Positions 16,698-25,896 of a stretch of DNA of 64,000 bases are shown piece by piece. The notes under the pieces are model-generated. The model was not told where the DNA came from. It was given only the letters and a program-made list of their open reading frames with translations, and did no database searches. The position numbers were made by a program, and so were the translations under genes. Each line of letters begins with the position of its first letter. Within the stretch, counting starts at the first letter, position 1. Source of the stretch: Variovorax paradoxus (GTDB lineage Bacteria; Pseudomonadota; Gammaproteobacteria; Burkholderiales; Burkholderiaceae_C); the NCBI RefSeq assembly GCF_018614875.1, contig NZ_JAGGNW010000027.1, positions 34,288 through 98,287 on the forward strand. The letters are read 5' to 3'.

Positions 16698-18434
16698 CTA
16701 GTGATTGTCGCGCGGCACGAAGGCCCCGCGGCGCCCGCGCAGGAAGGCCAGGTCGGCGCCCTGGTCGGCCTGCAATACCGTGTCGACATAGAGCTTCCAG
16801 TAGCCGGAATCGAGCGGAGCCTTGGGTGCGACCCATTTCTCGAGGCGGCGCGCGAGTTCTTCGTCGCTCACATGCAGGTGCAGCCTGCGGTTGGGCACGT
16901 CGAGCTCGACGATGTCGCCGTCCTGCACCACCGCCAGCGGCCCACCGGCGGCGGCCTCGGGCGCGGTGTGCAGCACCACGGTGCCGTAGGCGGTGCCGCT
17001 CATGCGCGCGTCGCTGATGCGCACCATGTCGGTGATGCCCTTGCGCAGCACCTTCGGCGGCAGCGGCATGTTGCCCGACTCGGCCATGCCGGGATAGCCG
17101 CGCGGGCCGCAGTTCTTCAGCACCATGACGCAGTGCTCGTCGATGTCGAGGTTCTCGTCGTCGATGCGCTTGTGCAGGTCGTCGGCGTTTTCGAACACCA
17201 CCGCGCGGCCCTTGTGCACCAGCAGCTCGGGCGTGGCGGCACTCGGCTTGATGATGGCGCCGTTGGGCGCGAGGTTGCCGCGCAGCACGCAGATGCCGGC
17301 CTTTTCCTTGAAGGGCTCGGCCAGCGGCCGGATCACCTGCGGGTTGTAGTTCTCGGCGTCCTTCACGTTGTCCCACAGCGTCTGGCCGTTGGCGGTGATG
17401 ACGTCCTTGTGCAGGTACTGCGCGATCTCCTTGATGACCACCGGCAGCCCGCCCGCGTAGCAGAAGTCTTCCATCAGGAAGCGGCCCGAGGGCTGCAGGT
17501 CGACCAGGCAGGGCAGCTCGGAGGCCAGCCGGTCGAAGTCGTCGAGCGAGAGGTCCACGCCGATGCGTCCCGCGATGGCCAGCAAGTGAATGACCAGGTT
17601 GGTGGAGCCGCCGACGGCCGCATTGACCTTGATGGCGTTCTCGATGGCCTCACGCGTGAGGATCTTCGACATGTGGAGGTCTTCATGCACCATGTCGACG
17701 ATGCGCCGGCCGGCCATGCGCGCCAGCACGTTGCGCCGGCCGTCCACGGCCGGGTAGGCCGCGTTGCCGGGCAGGCCGATGCCGAGCGACTCGACCATGC
17801 AGGCCATGGTGCTCGCGGTGCCCATGGTCATGCAGTGGCCGTGGCTGCGGTGCATGCAGCTTTCGGCTTCGAAGAAATCCTGCAGCTTGAGCGTGCCGGC
17901 ACGCACCTGCTCGCTCATCTGCCACACGCCGGTGCCCGAGCCCAGTTCCTGGCCGCGCCATTTGCCTGAGAGCATCGGGCCGCCCGACACGCCGATGGTC
18001 GGCAGGTCGACGCTGGCCGCGCCCATCATGAGCGCGGGCGTTGTCTTGTCGCAGCCCATGAGCAGCACCACGCCGTCGAGCGGATTGCCGCGAATGCTTT
18101 CTTCCACGTCCATGCTCGCCAGGTTGCGATACAGCATGGCGGTGGGACGCAGCAGCGTTTCGCCGAGCGACATCACCGGGAACTCGAGCGGAAAGCCGCC
18201 TGCTTCGTAGACGCCGATCTTCACCTGCTCGGCGAGCGTGCGGAAATGCGAGTTGCAGGGCGTGAGCTCGCTGAAGGTGTTGCAGATGCCGATCACGGGG
18301 CGCCCGTCGAACTGGTCGTGCGGCACGCCCTTGCCCTTGACCCAGCTTCGATAGATGAAACCGTCTCGGTCGTTGCGGCCGAACCATTGCTGGCTGCGCA
18401 GCTCGCTGGCTTTTTTCTTGAGGGAAGTACTCAT
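16698..18434 (-). CDS. IlvD/EDD-family sugar acid dehydratase (L-arabinonate / D-galactonate dehydratase type)
   Basis: 578 residues, the length of the L-arabinonate dehydratase subgroup. Iron-sulfur ligand cysteines C60, C128 (GCDKTTP) and C201 (SHGHCMTMG), and the Mg-site Lys K130, match that subgroup, whose members also dehydrate D-galactonate and D-fuconate (established knowledge). The neighbouring KDGal kinase and KDPGal aldolase make D-galactonate the likely physiological substrate here. That would replace the enolase-type DgoD used by enterobacteria. It is the first gene of the minus-strand operon and faces a FadR-type regulator. Confidence 0.92.
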   Translation of the reverse strand: MSTSLKKKASELRSQQWFGRNDRDGFIYRSWVKGKGVPHDQFDGRPVIGICNTFSELTPCNSHFRTLAEQVKIGVYEAGGFPLEFPVMSLGETLLRPTAMLYRNLASMDVEESIRGNPLDGVVLLMGCDKTTPALMMGAASVDLPTIGVSGGPMLSGKWRGQELGSGTGVWQMSEQVRAGTLKLQDFFEAESCMHRSHGHCMTMGTASTMACMVESLGIGLPGNAAYPAVDGRRNVLARMAGRRIVDMVHEDLHMSKILTREAIENAIKVNAAVGGSTNLVIHLLAIAGRIGVDLSLDDFDRLASELPCLVDLQPSGRFLMEDFCYAGGLPVVIKEIAQYLHKDVITANGQTLWDNVKDAENYNPQVIRPLAEPFKEKAGICVLRGNLAPNGAIIKPSAATPELLVHKGRAVVFENADDLHKRIDDENLDIDEHCVMVLKNCGPRGYPGMAESGNMPLPPKVLRKGITDMVRISDARMSGTAYGTVVLHTAPEAAAGGPLAVVQDGDIVELDVPNRRLHLHVSDEELARRLEKWVAPKAPLDSGYWKLYVDTVLQADQGADLAFLRGRRGAFVPRDNH

Positions 18435-18506
18435 CGGTTGTCTCCGTTCACGACCGCTTACAGCCCCAAACCTCAGGGTTTGTCCTGCCGATCGGCCATT
18501 TCAATC

Positions 18507-18516
18507 ATCATATGAT
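18507..18516. promoter_or_regulatory. Palindromic operator candidate for the FadR-type regulator
   Basis: ATCATATGAT, a perfect 10-base palindrome extended by partly symmetric flanks. It sits 73-77 bases from each of the two divergent start codons, as expected for one site controlling both directions. Confidence 0.6.
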
Positions 18517-18584
18517 AAGTGCGAACAACTTGCCGGACCCTTAGTGTTTTCGAGTGTCGGCATACCAAATTTCACATCACGCAC

Positions 18585-19328
18585 ATGATCAAGAACATCC
18601 ACGGTCGCACGCTCGAGCTGCTCGGCGAAGCTGTCGTGGCCGGCCGCTATGCGATCGGGGCGTCGATACCGGCCGAGCCCATCCTGGGCGAAGAGCTCGG
18701 CGTGAGCCGCACCGTGGTGCGAGAGGCCATCAAGTCGCTCGCGGCCAAGGGCCTGATCGTGACGGGGCCCAAGGTGGGCACGCGGGTGCTGCCGCAGGAC
18801 AAGTGGAACTGGTTCGACCCCGATGTCATCACCTGGCAGTCGCGCGCCGGGCTCACGCCCGAGTTCCTGCGCGACCTGCAGGACCTGCGGCGCGTGGTCG
18901 AGCCGGCAGCCGTGCGGCTGGCGGCCGAGCGGGCCAGCGCGCAGGACATCGAAGAGATCGAGCGTGCCTATGCCGGCATGAAGGAAGCCGTGGAGAACGG
19001 CGGCGACTACGTCACCTTCGACCTGCGCTTTCACACCGGCCTGCTGAGCGCGGCGCGCAACCGCATGCTGGCGCAGATGAGCAAGGCGCTCAACGCGCTG
19101 CTGCGCACCAGCTTCGAGATCTCGACCAGCAAGCCCGACGGCCCCGCGCTTTCGCTGCCGCTGCACCGCGCGGTGCTCGACGCGGTCATTGCGCACGATC
19201 CGGCCAAGGCCGAGCGCGCGGTCATTCGCCTCATCGACGGCGCGCGGCAGGACATCGAAGACGTGCTCGGCTCGCGCCGACGGCTGCCGCGGCTCGGCAG
19301 GCCACCGCCGCGGCTCAAGGCGAACTAG
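18585..19328 (+). CDS. FadR/GntR-family regulator (FCD domain)
   Basis: 247 residues from ATG 18585. The N-terminal winged helix contains GEELGVSRTVVREAIKSLAA, and the C-terminal FCD domain has the metal-site pattern D...FH (VTFDLRFHTGLLSAA). The family senses sugar acids and similar carboxylates. Its place between the galactonate-type operon and a sugar ABC transporter makes it the local regulator, similar in role to DgoR. No Shine-Dalgarno precedes the ATG. The C-terminal tail (RRRLPRLGRPPPRLKAN) is basic. Confidence 0.92.
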   Translation: MIKNIHGRTLELLGEAVVAGRYAIGASIPAEPILGEELGVSRTVVREAIKSLAAKGLIVTGPKVGTRVLPQDKWNWFDPDVITWQSRAGLTPEFLRDLQDLRRVVEPAAVRLAAERASAQDIEEIERAYAGMKEAVENGGDYVTFDLRFHTGLLSAARNRMLAQMSKALNALLRTSFEISTSKPDGPALSLPLHRAVLDAVIAHDPAKAERAVIRLIDGARQDIEDVLGSRRRLPRLGRPPPRLKAN

Positions 19329-19431
19329 CCGGCGGTCCCAGGTTCAAGGTGCCGGCGCGGCGCGCGCGGCAACAGTTTTTTTAACCCACGCTCGTGTTCC
19401 GAGCATTTCCACCGAAGAAGAAGGAGACACC

Positions 19432-20817
19432 ATGAAAGTCGTCAAGTCGCTGATAGCGCCGACGTTGTTCGCGCTGGGGTTGTTGGCGGCGGCAGGTCCC
19501 GCCGCCGCGCAGGAAAAGCTCACCGTCTGGTGGGTCAAGGGCTTCTACAAGGCGGAGGACGACGCATTGTTCGCCGCCATCAAGAAGTTCGAGGAGAAGA
19601 ACAAGAACGTGAAGATCGAGCTGTCGCAGTACCCGATCCAGGACATGATCCCCAAGACCGTGTCCGCGCTCGATTCGGGCAGCCCGCCCGACGTGGCGTA
19701 CGCCGACGTGTACGACTTCCAGGTCACCGGCAAGTGGGCCTTCGACGGCAAGCTCGAAGACCTCGGCAGCGTGCTCACGCCCATCAAGGACCGCTTCGCG
19801 CCCAACACGATCGAGACCACCTACCTCTACAACGACCAGACCAAGAGCAAGGCCTACTACGCCTTCCCGATCAAGCAGCAGACGATGCACATCGAGTACT
19901 GGCGCGACATGCTGGCGGAGGCGGGCCTCAAGGAGGCGGACATCCCGACCACCTGGAAGGAGTACTGGTCGTTCTGGTGCGAGAGGGCGCAAACCGCCAG
20001 CCGCAAGGAAAGCGGCAAGCGCACTTTCGGCATCGGCATGCCGATGGGCGTGGATTCGAGCGACTCGTTCTATTCGTTCCTGACCTTCATGGACGCCTAC
20101 AACGTCAAGCTGGTGGACGACAACGGCAAGTTGCTGGTCGACGACCCGAAGGTGCGCACCGGCCTGATCGGCGCGCTGACCGACTACACCACGCCTTACA
20201 CCAAGGGCTGCACGCCGCCGTCGTCGACGAGCTGGAAGGACCCGGACAACAACGTTGCGTTCCACAACAAGACGACCCTGATGACGCACAACGCGACCAT
20301 CTCCATCGCCGCCAAGTGGCTCGACGATTCGAACAACGCCTCGCTCACGCCCGAGCAGCGTGAAGAAGCGCGCAAGAACTACACCGAGCGCATCCGCACG
20401 GCCGGTTTCCCGAGCAAGCCCGACGGCAGCAAGATGGTCTATCGCAGCGCGGTGAAGACCGGCGTGGTGTTCAAGGACGCCAAGAACAAGGCGCGCGCCA
20501 AGGAATTCGTCGCCTTCCTGATGCAGGAAGAAAACCTGACGCCGTACGTCGAAGGCTCGCTGGGCCGCTGGTTCCCGGTCACCAAGGCCGCGCAGCAGCG
20601 CGACTTCTGGAAGGCCGACCCGCATCGCCAGTCGGTCTACAACCAGTACGCTGCCGGCACCGTGACCTTCGAATTCACCAAGAACTACAAGTTCACCGTG
20701 CTGAACAACGAGAACGTCTGGGCCAAGGCCATGAGCCGCGTCGTCACCGACAAGGTGCCGGTGGACAAGGCCGTGGACGAGATGATCGCGCGCATCAAGA
20801 CGGTAGCGGCGCAGTAA
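19432..20817 (+). CDS. Sugar ABC transporter, periplasmic binding protein (CUT1 type)
   Basis: 461 residues from ATG 19432 behind AAGGAGA. The signal peptide ends near GPAAAQEK; the mature protein starts LTVWWVKGFYKAED. The length and the LxVWW start fit the large sugar-binding proteins of CUT1 importers. It is followed by two permease genes and an ATPase gene on the same strand. The ligand is probably a sugar or sugar acid entering the dgo-type pathway across the divergent promoter, which is inference from position only. Confidence 0.9.
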   Translation: MKVVKSLIAPTLFALGLLAAAGPAAAQEKLTVWWVKGFYKAEDDALFAAIKKFEEKNKNVKIELSQYPIQDMIPKTVSALDSGSPPDVAYADVYDFQVTGKWAFDGKLEDLGSVLTPIKDRFAPNTIETTYLYNDQTKSKAYYAFPIKQQTMHIEYWRDMLAEAGLKEADIPTTWKEYWSFWCERAQTASRKESGKRTFGIGMPMGVDSSDSFYSFLTFMDAYNVKLVDDNGKLLVDDPKVRTGLIGALTDYTTPYTKGCTPPSSTSWKDPDNNVAFHNKTTLMTHNATISIAAKWLDDSNNASLTPEQREEARKNYTERIRTAGFPSKPDGSKMVYRSAVKTGVVFKDAKNKARAKEFVAFLMQEENLTPYVEGSLGRWFPVTKAAQQRDFWKADPHRQSVYNQYAAGTVTFEFTKNYKFTVLNNENVWAKAMSRVVTDKVPVDKAVDEMIARIKTVAAQ

Positions 20818-20857
20818 GCGGCACGCGCACGGCACCACTTTCATCGGACTGACTCGT

Positions 20858-21733
20858 ATGAGCTCTATCGTCGCCGCCGCGCCGCCAACGGCGCCTGTTG
20901 CCAATCTCGGGGCGCGCCATGCGCGCTGGCAGTTCTGGGGCGCGGTCATGGTCGTGCCCTACCTGCTGGTGTTCGTGGTGTTCGTGCTCTATCCGGTGGG
21001 GTACGGGCTGTGGCTCGCGCGCCATCCGCAAAGCTACGTGAAGCTGGTCGAAGACCCGATCTTCTTCCGCTCAGTGATCAACACGGCCATCTTCCTGGTC
21101 GTGGCGATCAACCTCAAGATGCTCGTGGCGCTGGTGCTCTCGGGCTTCTTCGTGACATCGCGCTGGTGGATCAAGATCGTCTCGGCGATCTTCATCCTGC
21201 CATGGGCGATGCCTTCCATTCCGACCATCCTGTCGATCCGCTTCATGCTCAACCCCGAGTGGGGCGTGATCAACAGCACCATCTTTCGCCTGACGGGCGC
21301 CGATGGCCCCAACTGGCTCAACGATCCCGCGCTGGCGCTGAGCTTCGCGATGGTGGTGCATGTGTGGAAGTCGCTGCCGTTCTGGACGCTGATCCTGGTG
21401 GCGGGGCGGCTCGCCATTCCCACCGAGCAGTACGAAGCGGCGTCGGTGGACGGCGCCTCGTCGTGGCAGAAATTCCGCTTCGTGAGCTGGCCGGCGCTGA
21501 AGACGCTCTACGTCACCTCGCTGATCCTCTCGATGATCTGGACGCTGGGCGACTTCAACAGCGTCTACCTGCTGACCGGCGGCGGACCTGCCGACCTGAC
21601 GCACGTGCTGGCCACCTTGGGCATCCGCTATCTGCGCCTCGACCAGGTCGACCTGTCGATGGCTTCCATCGTGGTGGCGCTACCGCTCGTGCTGCCCCTC
21701 GTGTACTTCATGATGAAGAGGCTCTCGAAATGA
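20858..21733 (+). CDS. Sugar ABC transporter permease 1 (MalF-like)
   Basis: 291 residues with six membrane helices. The EAA loop begins at residue 193 (EAASVDGAS), where the permease contacts the ATPase. Its stop overlaps the ATG of the second permease by 4 bases (ATGA). Together they form the heterodimeric channel of the CUT1 importer. About 40 bases separate it from the binding-protein gene. Confidence 0.93.
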   Translation: MSSIVAAAPPTAPVANLGARHARWQFWGAVMVVPYLLVFVVFVLYPVGYGLWLARHPQSYVKLVEDPIFFRSVINTAIFLVVAINLKMLVALVLSGFFVTSRWWIKIVSAIFILPWAMPSIPTILSIRFMLNPEWGVINSTIFRLTGADGPNWLNDPALALSFAMVVHVWKSLPFWTLILVAGRLAIPTEQYEAASVDGASSWQKFRFVSWPALKTLYVTSLILSMIWTLGDFNSVYLLTGGGPADLTHVLATLGIRYLRLDQVDLSMASIVVALPLVLPLVYFMMKRLSK

Positions 21734-22581
21734 AGAGATGGACCCCCAAGGCCGTCGCGACCGAGGCCAAGCTGCTGCTGATCGGCATTCCGGTGCTGCT
21801 GTGGACGCTGATCCCGGTCTACCACATGGTGCTGTTCGCGATCTCGTCGAAGGACTCCGCGACCTCGGGCCACCTGTGGCCCAAGAACCCGACGCTGGAC
21901 AACTTCCGCATCGTGTTCCAGCAGAAGCACTTCTACCTCGACCACTTCTGGCTGCAGCTCTGGAACTCGCTGTTGATCGCGGTGTCGGTAGGGGCGCTCA
22001 CGCTGTTCGTCGCGACCACGGCCGCGTTCGCGATCAGCCGGCTGCGCGTGAGAGGCGGGCGCACGGTGATGAACCTGGCGCTCTTCACCTACTTCATTCC
22101 CGCGGCTTTCCTCGCGGTGCCGATGTACAAGACCATGGGCAACTATGGCCTGCTCAACAGCCAGTGGGCGCTGATCCTCGCGATGGTGACCATTGCATCG
22201 CCGTATTGCATCTGGGTGCTGAAGCAGGCTTCCGACAAGCTGCCCTACGAGCTCGACGAAGCGGCGCGCATGGACGGTGCTTCGCCGCTGCAGCTGTTCC
22301 GCCTGGTGTACCTGCCGCTGATGGTGCCGTCGCTGGTGGCGGTGGGCACCTACTCGCTGCTGCTGGCGTGGAACGAATACCTCTACGCCTTTCTGCTTCT
22401 GTCGAACGACAGGAGCGTGACGCTGGCGGTGGCGCTCGGCAACTTCCTCTCGGCCGACGACTCGCCTTGGGAGCTGCTGATGGCCACAGGCCTCATCTAT
22501 GCATTGCCGCCTGCGGCGATCTACTACGCCTTCAAGCGCTACATGGTTGGTGGCCTCACCGCTGGCGCCGTCAAGAGCTGA
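21730..22581 (+). CDS. Sugar ABC transporter permease 2 (MalG-like)
   Basis: 283 residues from ATG 21730, which overlaps the upstream stop by 4 bases. Six membrane helices; the EAA loop starts near residue 177 (DEAARMDGASPLQLF). The C-terminus ends in the short MVGGLTAGAVKS typical of MalG-type permeases. The ATPase gene starts 19 bases downstream. Confidence 0.93.
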   Translation: MKRWTPKAVATEAKLLLIGIPVLLWTLIPVYHMVLFAISSKDSATSGHLWPKNPTLDNFRIVFQQKHFYLDHFWLQLWNSLLIAVSVGALTLFVATTAAFAISRLRVRGGRTVMNLALFTYFIPAAFLAVPMYKTMGNYGLLNSQWALILAMVTIASPYCIWVLKQASDKLPYELDEAARMDGASPLQLFRLVYLPLMVPSLVAVGTYSLLLAWNEYLYAFLLLSNDRSVTLAVALGNFLSADDSPWELLMATGLIYALPPAAIYYAFKRYMVGGLTAGAVKS

Positions 22582-22600
22582 GCGAACCCTGGGAATAAAA

Positions 22601-23668
<1,068 letters not shown>

Positions 23669-23715
23669 GCTTTTCGCTCAGTCGGTGCGCAGCCGCGCTG
23701 ACGACCCCAAAAACA

Positions 23716-23735
23716 AAGGGCACCGAAGTGCCCTT
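23716..23735 (-). terminator. Rho-independent terminator of rhlE with UUCG loop
   Basis: On the minus strand AAGGGCAC-TTCG-GTGCCCTT is followed by TTGTTTTTGG. This is an 8-base stem with an extra-stable tetraloop and a U-rich tail. It lies between convergent genes and may also stop the sugar ABC transcript. Confidence 0.88.
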
Positions 23736-23773
23736 GTTCAATTGTGGGGTAGGTGTCCTACCCGCGGTTCCGC

Positions 23774-25609
23774 TTAACGGCCGAACGAACGGCCGCCGCC
23801 GCCGGAGCGGTTGCCACCACCGCCGCCACCGCCACCGCCGTAGCCACCGCCGCCACCCGAACGGCCACCGCCGCCCGAACGGTTGCCGCCGTAGCCGCCA
23901 CCACCACCGCCTGGACGGCCGCGCCCGCGGCCGCCACCCATGTGGTCGACGCTCGTGCGCAACGGATCCGGCTGGCCATCGCCGCCTGCGACTGCTTCGG
24001 CGCGCAGGTGCGCCACCTGGTTGGCTTGCGTCGGGCTGTGGCTGTTGCCGTGATGGCGCGGCTGGCGCTCGTCATGCGGCAAATGATTTTGTTGATGCTG
24101 AGGCGCATGGTGCGGCGTGCGCGCCGGGCCTTGCGGTCCGCGGCCTTGCGGCGCGCGGGCGCCCTGGCCGCGCGGGCCTTGACCCTGGCCTTGGCCGCCC
24201 CCGTTGGCATTGCGGCCTTGGCCGCCGCCGCCCTGGCCGCCACCGCGGCGCTGGCCGCCGCCATTGCCACCACCACCGCCACCGCCACCGCCACCGCCGG
24301 CGCGCTCGCCGCCGCCCTGGCCGGCCTTGTTCTCGCGGATACGCGACAGCATCTCGGTGCGCGCAGCCTTGGCGGCTGCCTGCATCACGTCGCGGCTCGG
24401 CGGACGGCCGGCGCCGCCCCAGATGGTCTGGCGGCCCATGGCGATCGGCTCGGCGCGTTCGCCTTCCTCAGGGCCGAAGCCCTCGACGAACTGCACCGGG
24501 ATCGTCTGCTTGGTGAAGCGTTCGATTTCCTGCATGAAGCCTTCTTCGTCCATGCAGACGAAGCTCACGGCCTCGCCGCTCGAACCGGCACGGCCGGTGC
24601 GGCCGATGCGGTGGACGTAGTCTTCGCTGACGTTGGGGATTTCGTAGTTCACGACGTGCGGCAGCTCGTCGATGTCGATGCCGCGGGCCGCGATGTCGGT
24701 GGCCACCAGTGCGCGGATGTCGCCGCTCTTGAAGCCGGCCAGCGCCTGCGTGCGGGCGCTCTGGCTCTTGTTGCCGTGCAGCGCCATCGCCTCGATGCCG
24801 TTCTTGGTGAGGAATTCGGCCACGCTGTTGGCGCCGAACTTGGTGCGCGTGAACACGAGCACCTGGCTCCACTTGTTCTCGTTGATGATGTGCGCGAGCA
24901 GCGCCTTCTTCTTGCCGCGGCCCACGGGGTGGATCACCTGGGTGATGCGCTGCACGGTGGTGTTGCGCGGCGTGACCTGGATGCTCTGCGGGTTCTTGAG
25001 CAGCGTGGCGGCCAGGTCGCGGATTTCGTCGCTGAAGGTGGCCGAGAACAGCAGGCTCTGCTTTTCCCTGGGCACCAGCGCCAGGATCTTCTTCACGTCG
25101 TGGATGAAGCCCATGTCGAGCATGCGGTCGGCTTCGTCGAGGACGAGGATCTGGACCTGCGACAGGTCGAGCATGCCCTGCTGCTGCAGGTCGAGCAGGC
25201 GGCCGGGGGTGGCCACGAGGATGTCGACGCCCTTCTTGAGCTTGCTGATCTGCGGGTTCATGCCCACGCCACCGAAGATCACGGTGGAGTCGAGCTGCAG
25301 GTACTTGCCGTAGGTGCGAACCGACTCTTCGACCTGGGCCGCGAGTTCGCGCGTGGGCGTGAGCACCAGGGCACGGATGCCGATGCCGCCGAACTTGTTG
25401 GTGGCGCTCGCGCCCACGCTGAGCTTGTGCAGCAGGGGCAGCGTGAAGGCGGCCGTCTTGCCGGTGCCCGTCTGGGCGCCACCGAGCAGGTCGTGGCCTT
25501 CGAGGACCGCGGGAATGGCTTGCGCCTGGATGGGGGTGGGGGTGTCGTAGCCGTGCTCGTGCACAGCCTTCAAGATGGCGGGAGCCAGCTTCAGTTCATC
25601 AAAATTCAT
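23774..25609 (-). CDS. rhlE: DEAD-box ATP-dependent RNA helicase RhlE
   Basis: 611 residues from ATG 25609. All helicase motifs are present in order: Q-motif TPIQAQAIP, AQTGTGKT, PTREL, GG, TPGR, DEAD, SAT and HRIGRTGR. The last third (from about residue 400) is a disordered Gly/Arg/Asn/Gln-rich tail with RGG-like repeats and a His/Pro/Gln-rich middle part, which binds RNA non-specifically. RhlE remodels RNA in ribosome maturation and cold adaptation. Long runs of (CCG)n-type codons on the plus strand are simply this tail. A long leader separates it from divergent ettA. Confidence 0.95.
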   Translation of the reverse strand: MNFDELKLAPAILKAVHEHGYDTPTPIQAQAIPAVLEGHDLLGGAQTGTGKTAAFTLPLLHKLSVGASATNKFGGIGIRALVLTPTRELAAQVEESVRTYGKYLQLDSTVIFGGVGMNPQISKLKKGVDILVATPGRLLDLQQQGMLDLSQVQILVLDEADRMLDMGFIHDVKKILALVPREKQSLLFSATFSDEIRDLAATLLKNPQSIQVTPRNTTVQRITQVIHPVGRGKKKALLAHIINENKWSQVLVFTRTKFGANSVAEFLTKNGIEAMALHGNKSQSARTQALAGFKSGDIRALVATDIAARGIDIDELPHVVNYEIPNVSEDYVHRIGRTGRAGSSGEAVSFVCMDEEGFMQEIERFTKQTIPVQFVEGFGPEEGERAEPIAMGRQTIWGGAGRPPSRDVMQAAAKAARTEMLSRIRENKAGQGGGERAGGGGGGGGGGGNGGGQRRGGGQGGGGQGRNANGGGQGQGQGPRGQGARAPQGRGPQGPARTPHHAPQHQQNHLPHDERQPRHHGNSHSPTQANQVAHLRAEAVAGGDGQPDPLRTSVDHMGGGRGRGRPGGGGGGYGGNRSGGGGRSGGGGGYGGGGGGGGGNRSGGGGRSFGR

Positions 25610-25896
25610 TGGAAACAATAAGCGCCATACACGGCGCAGTGGCATCGGCCCGCTTGGCGTTTTTTGCAACGCCGAGCCAGTCAAGGCAGATGAAGGTCAG
25701 GGGTGGGAGCCGGAAAACCCGTTGTGAGAAGGGTCTTCTTCGTCCCCGGCAGAGAGCCGGTGTTGCGGGCAACTGGACCCGGCAACGGAGCGTATTGTCG
25801 CATGAGTCGATAATCCATGGTTTGCCGCGCCCGAATGCTTATTTTCGGGCGACTGCGCTTTCCCCCGAATCTTTGTACCCAAGGTAACTCCCACAG
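25610..25896. other. Divergent intergenic region rhlE / ettA
   Basis: 287 bases, no credible gene. A hairpin (CTTGGCGTT / AACGCCGAG, one wobble) at 25653-25676 falls in the presumed rhlE leader, a place where cold-responsive helicase genes often carry structure. I could not place promoter boxes with confidence. Confidence 0.5.

Noticed and set aside
23774..24330. Tandem GCC/ACC-type repeats on the plus strand
   Set aside because: They encode the Gly-rich tail of RhlE on the minus strand; units are irregular and there are no spacers, so this is not a CRISPR or a separate satellite.
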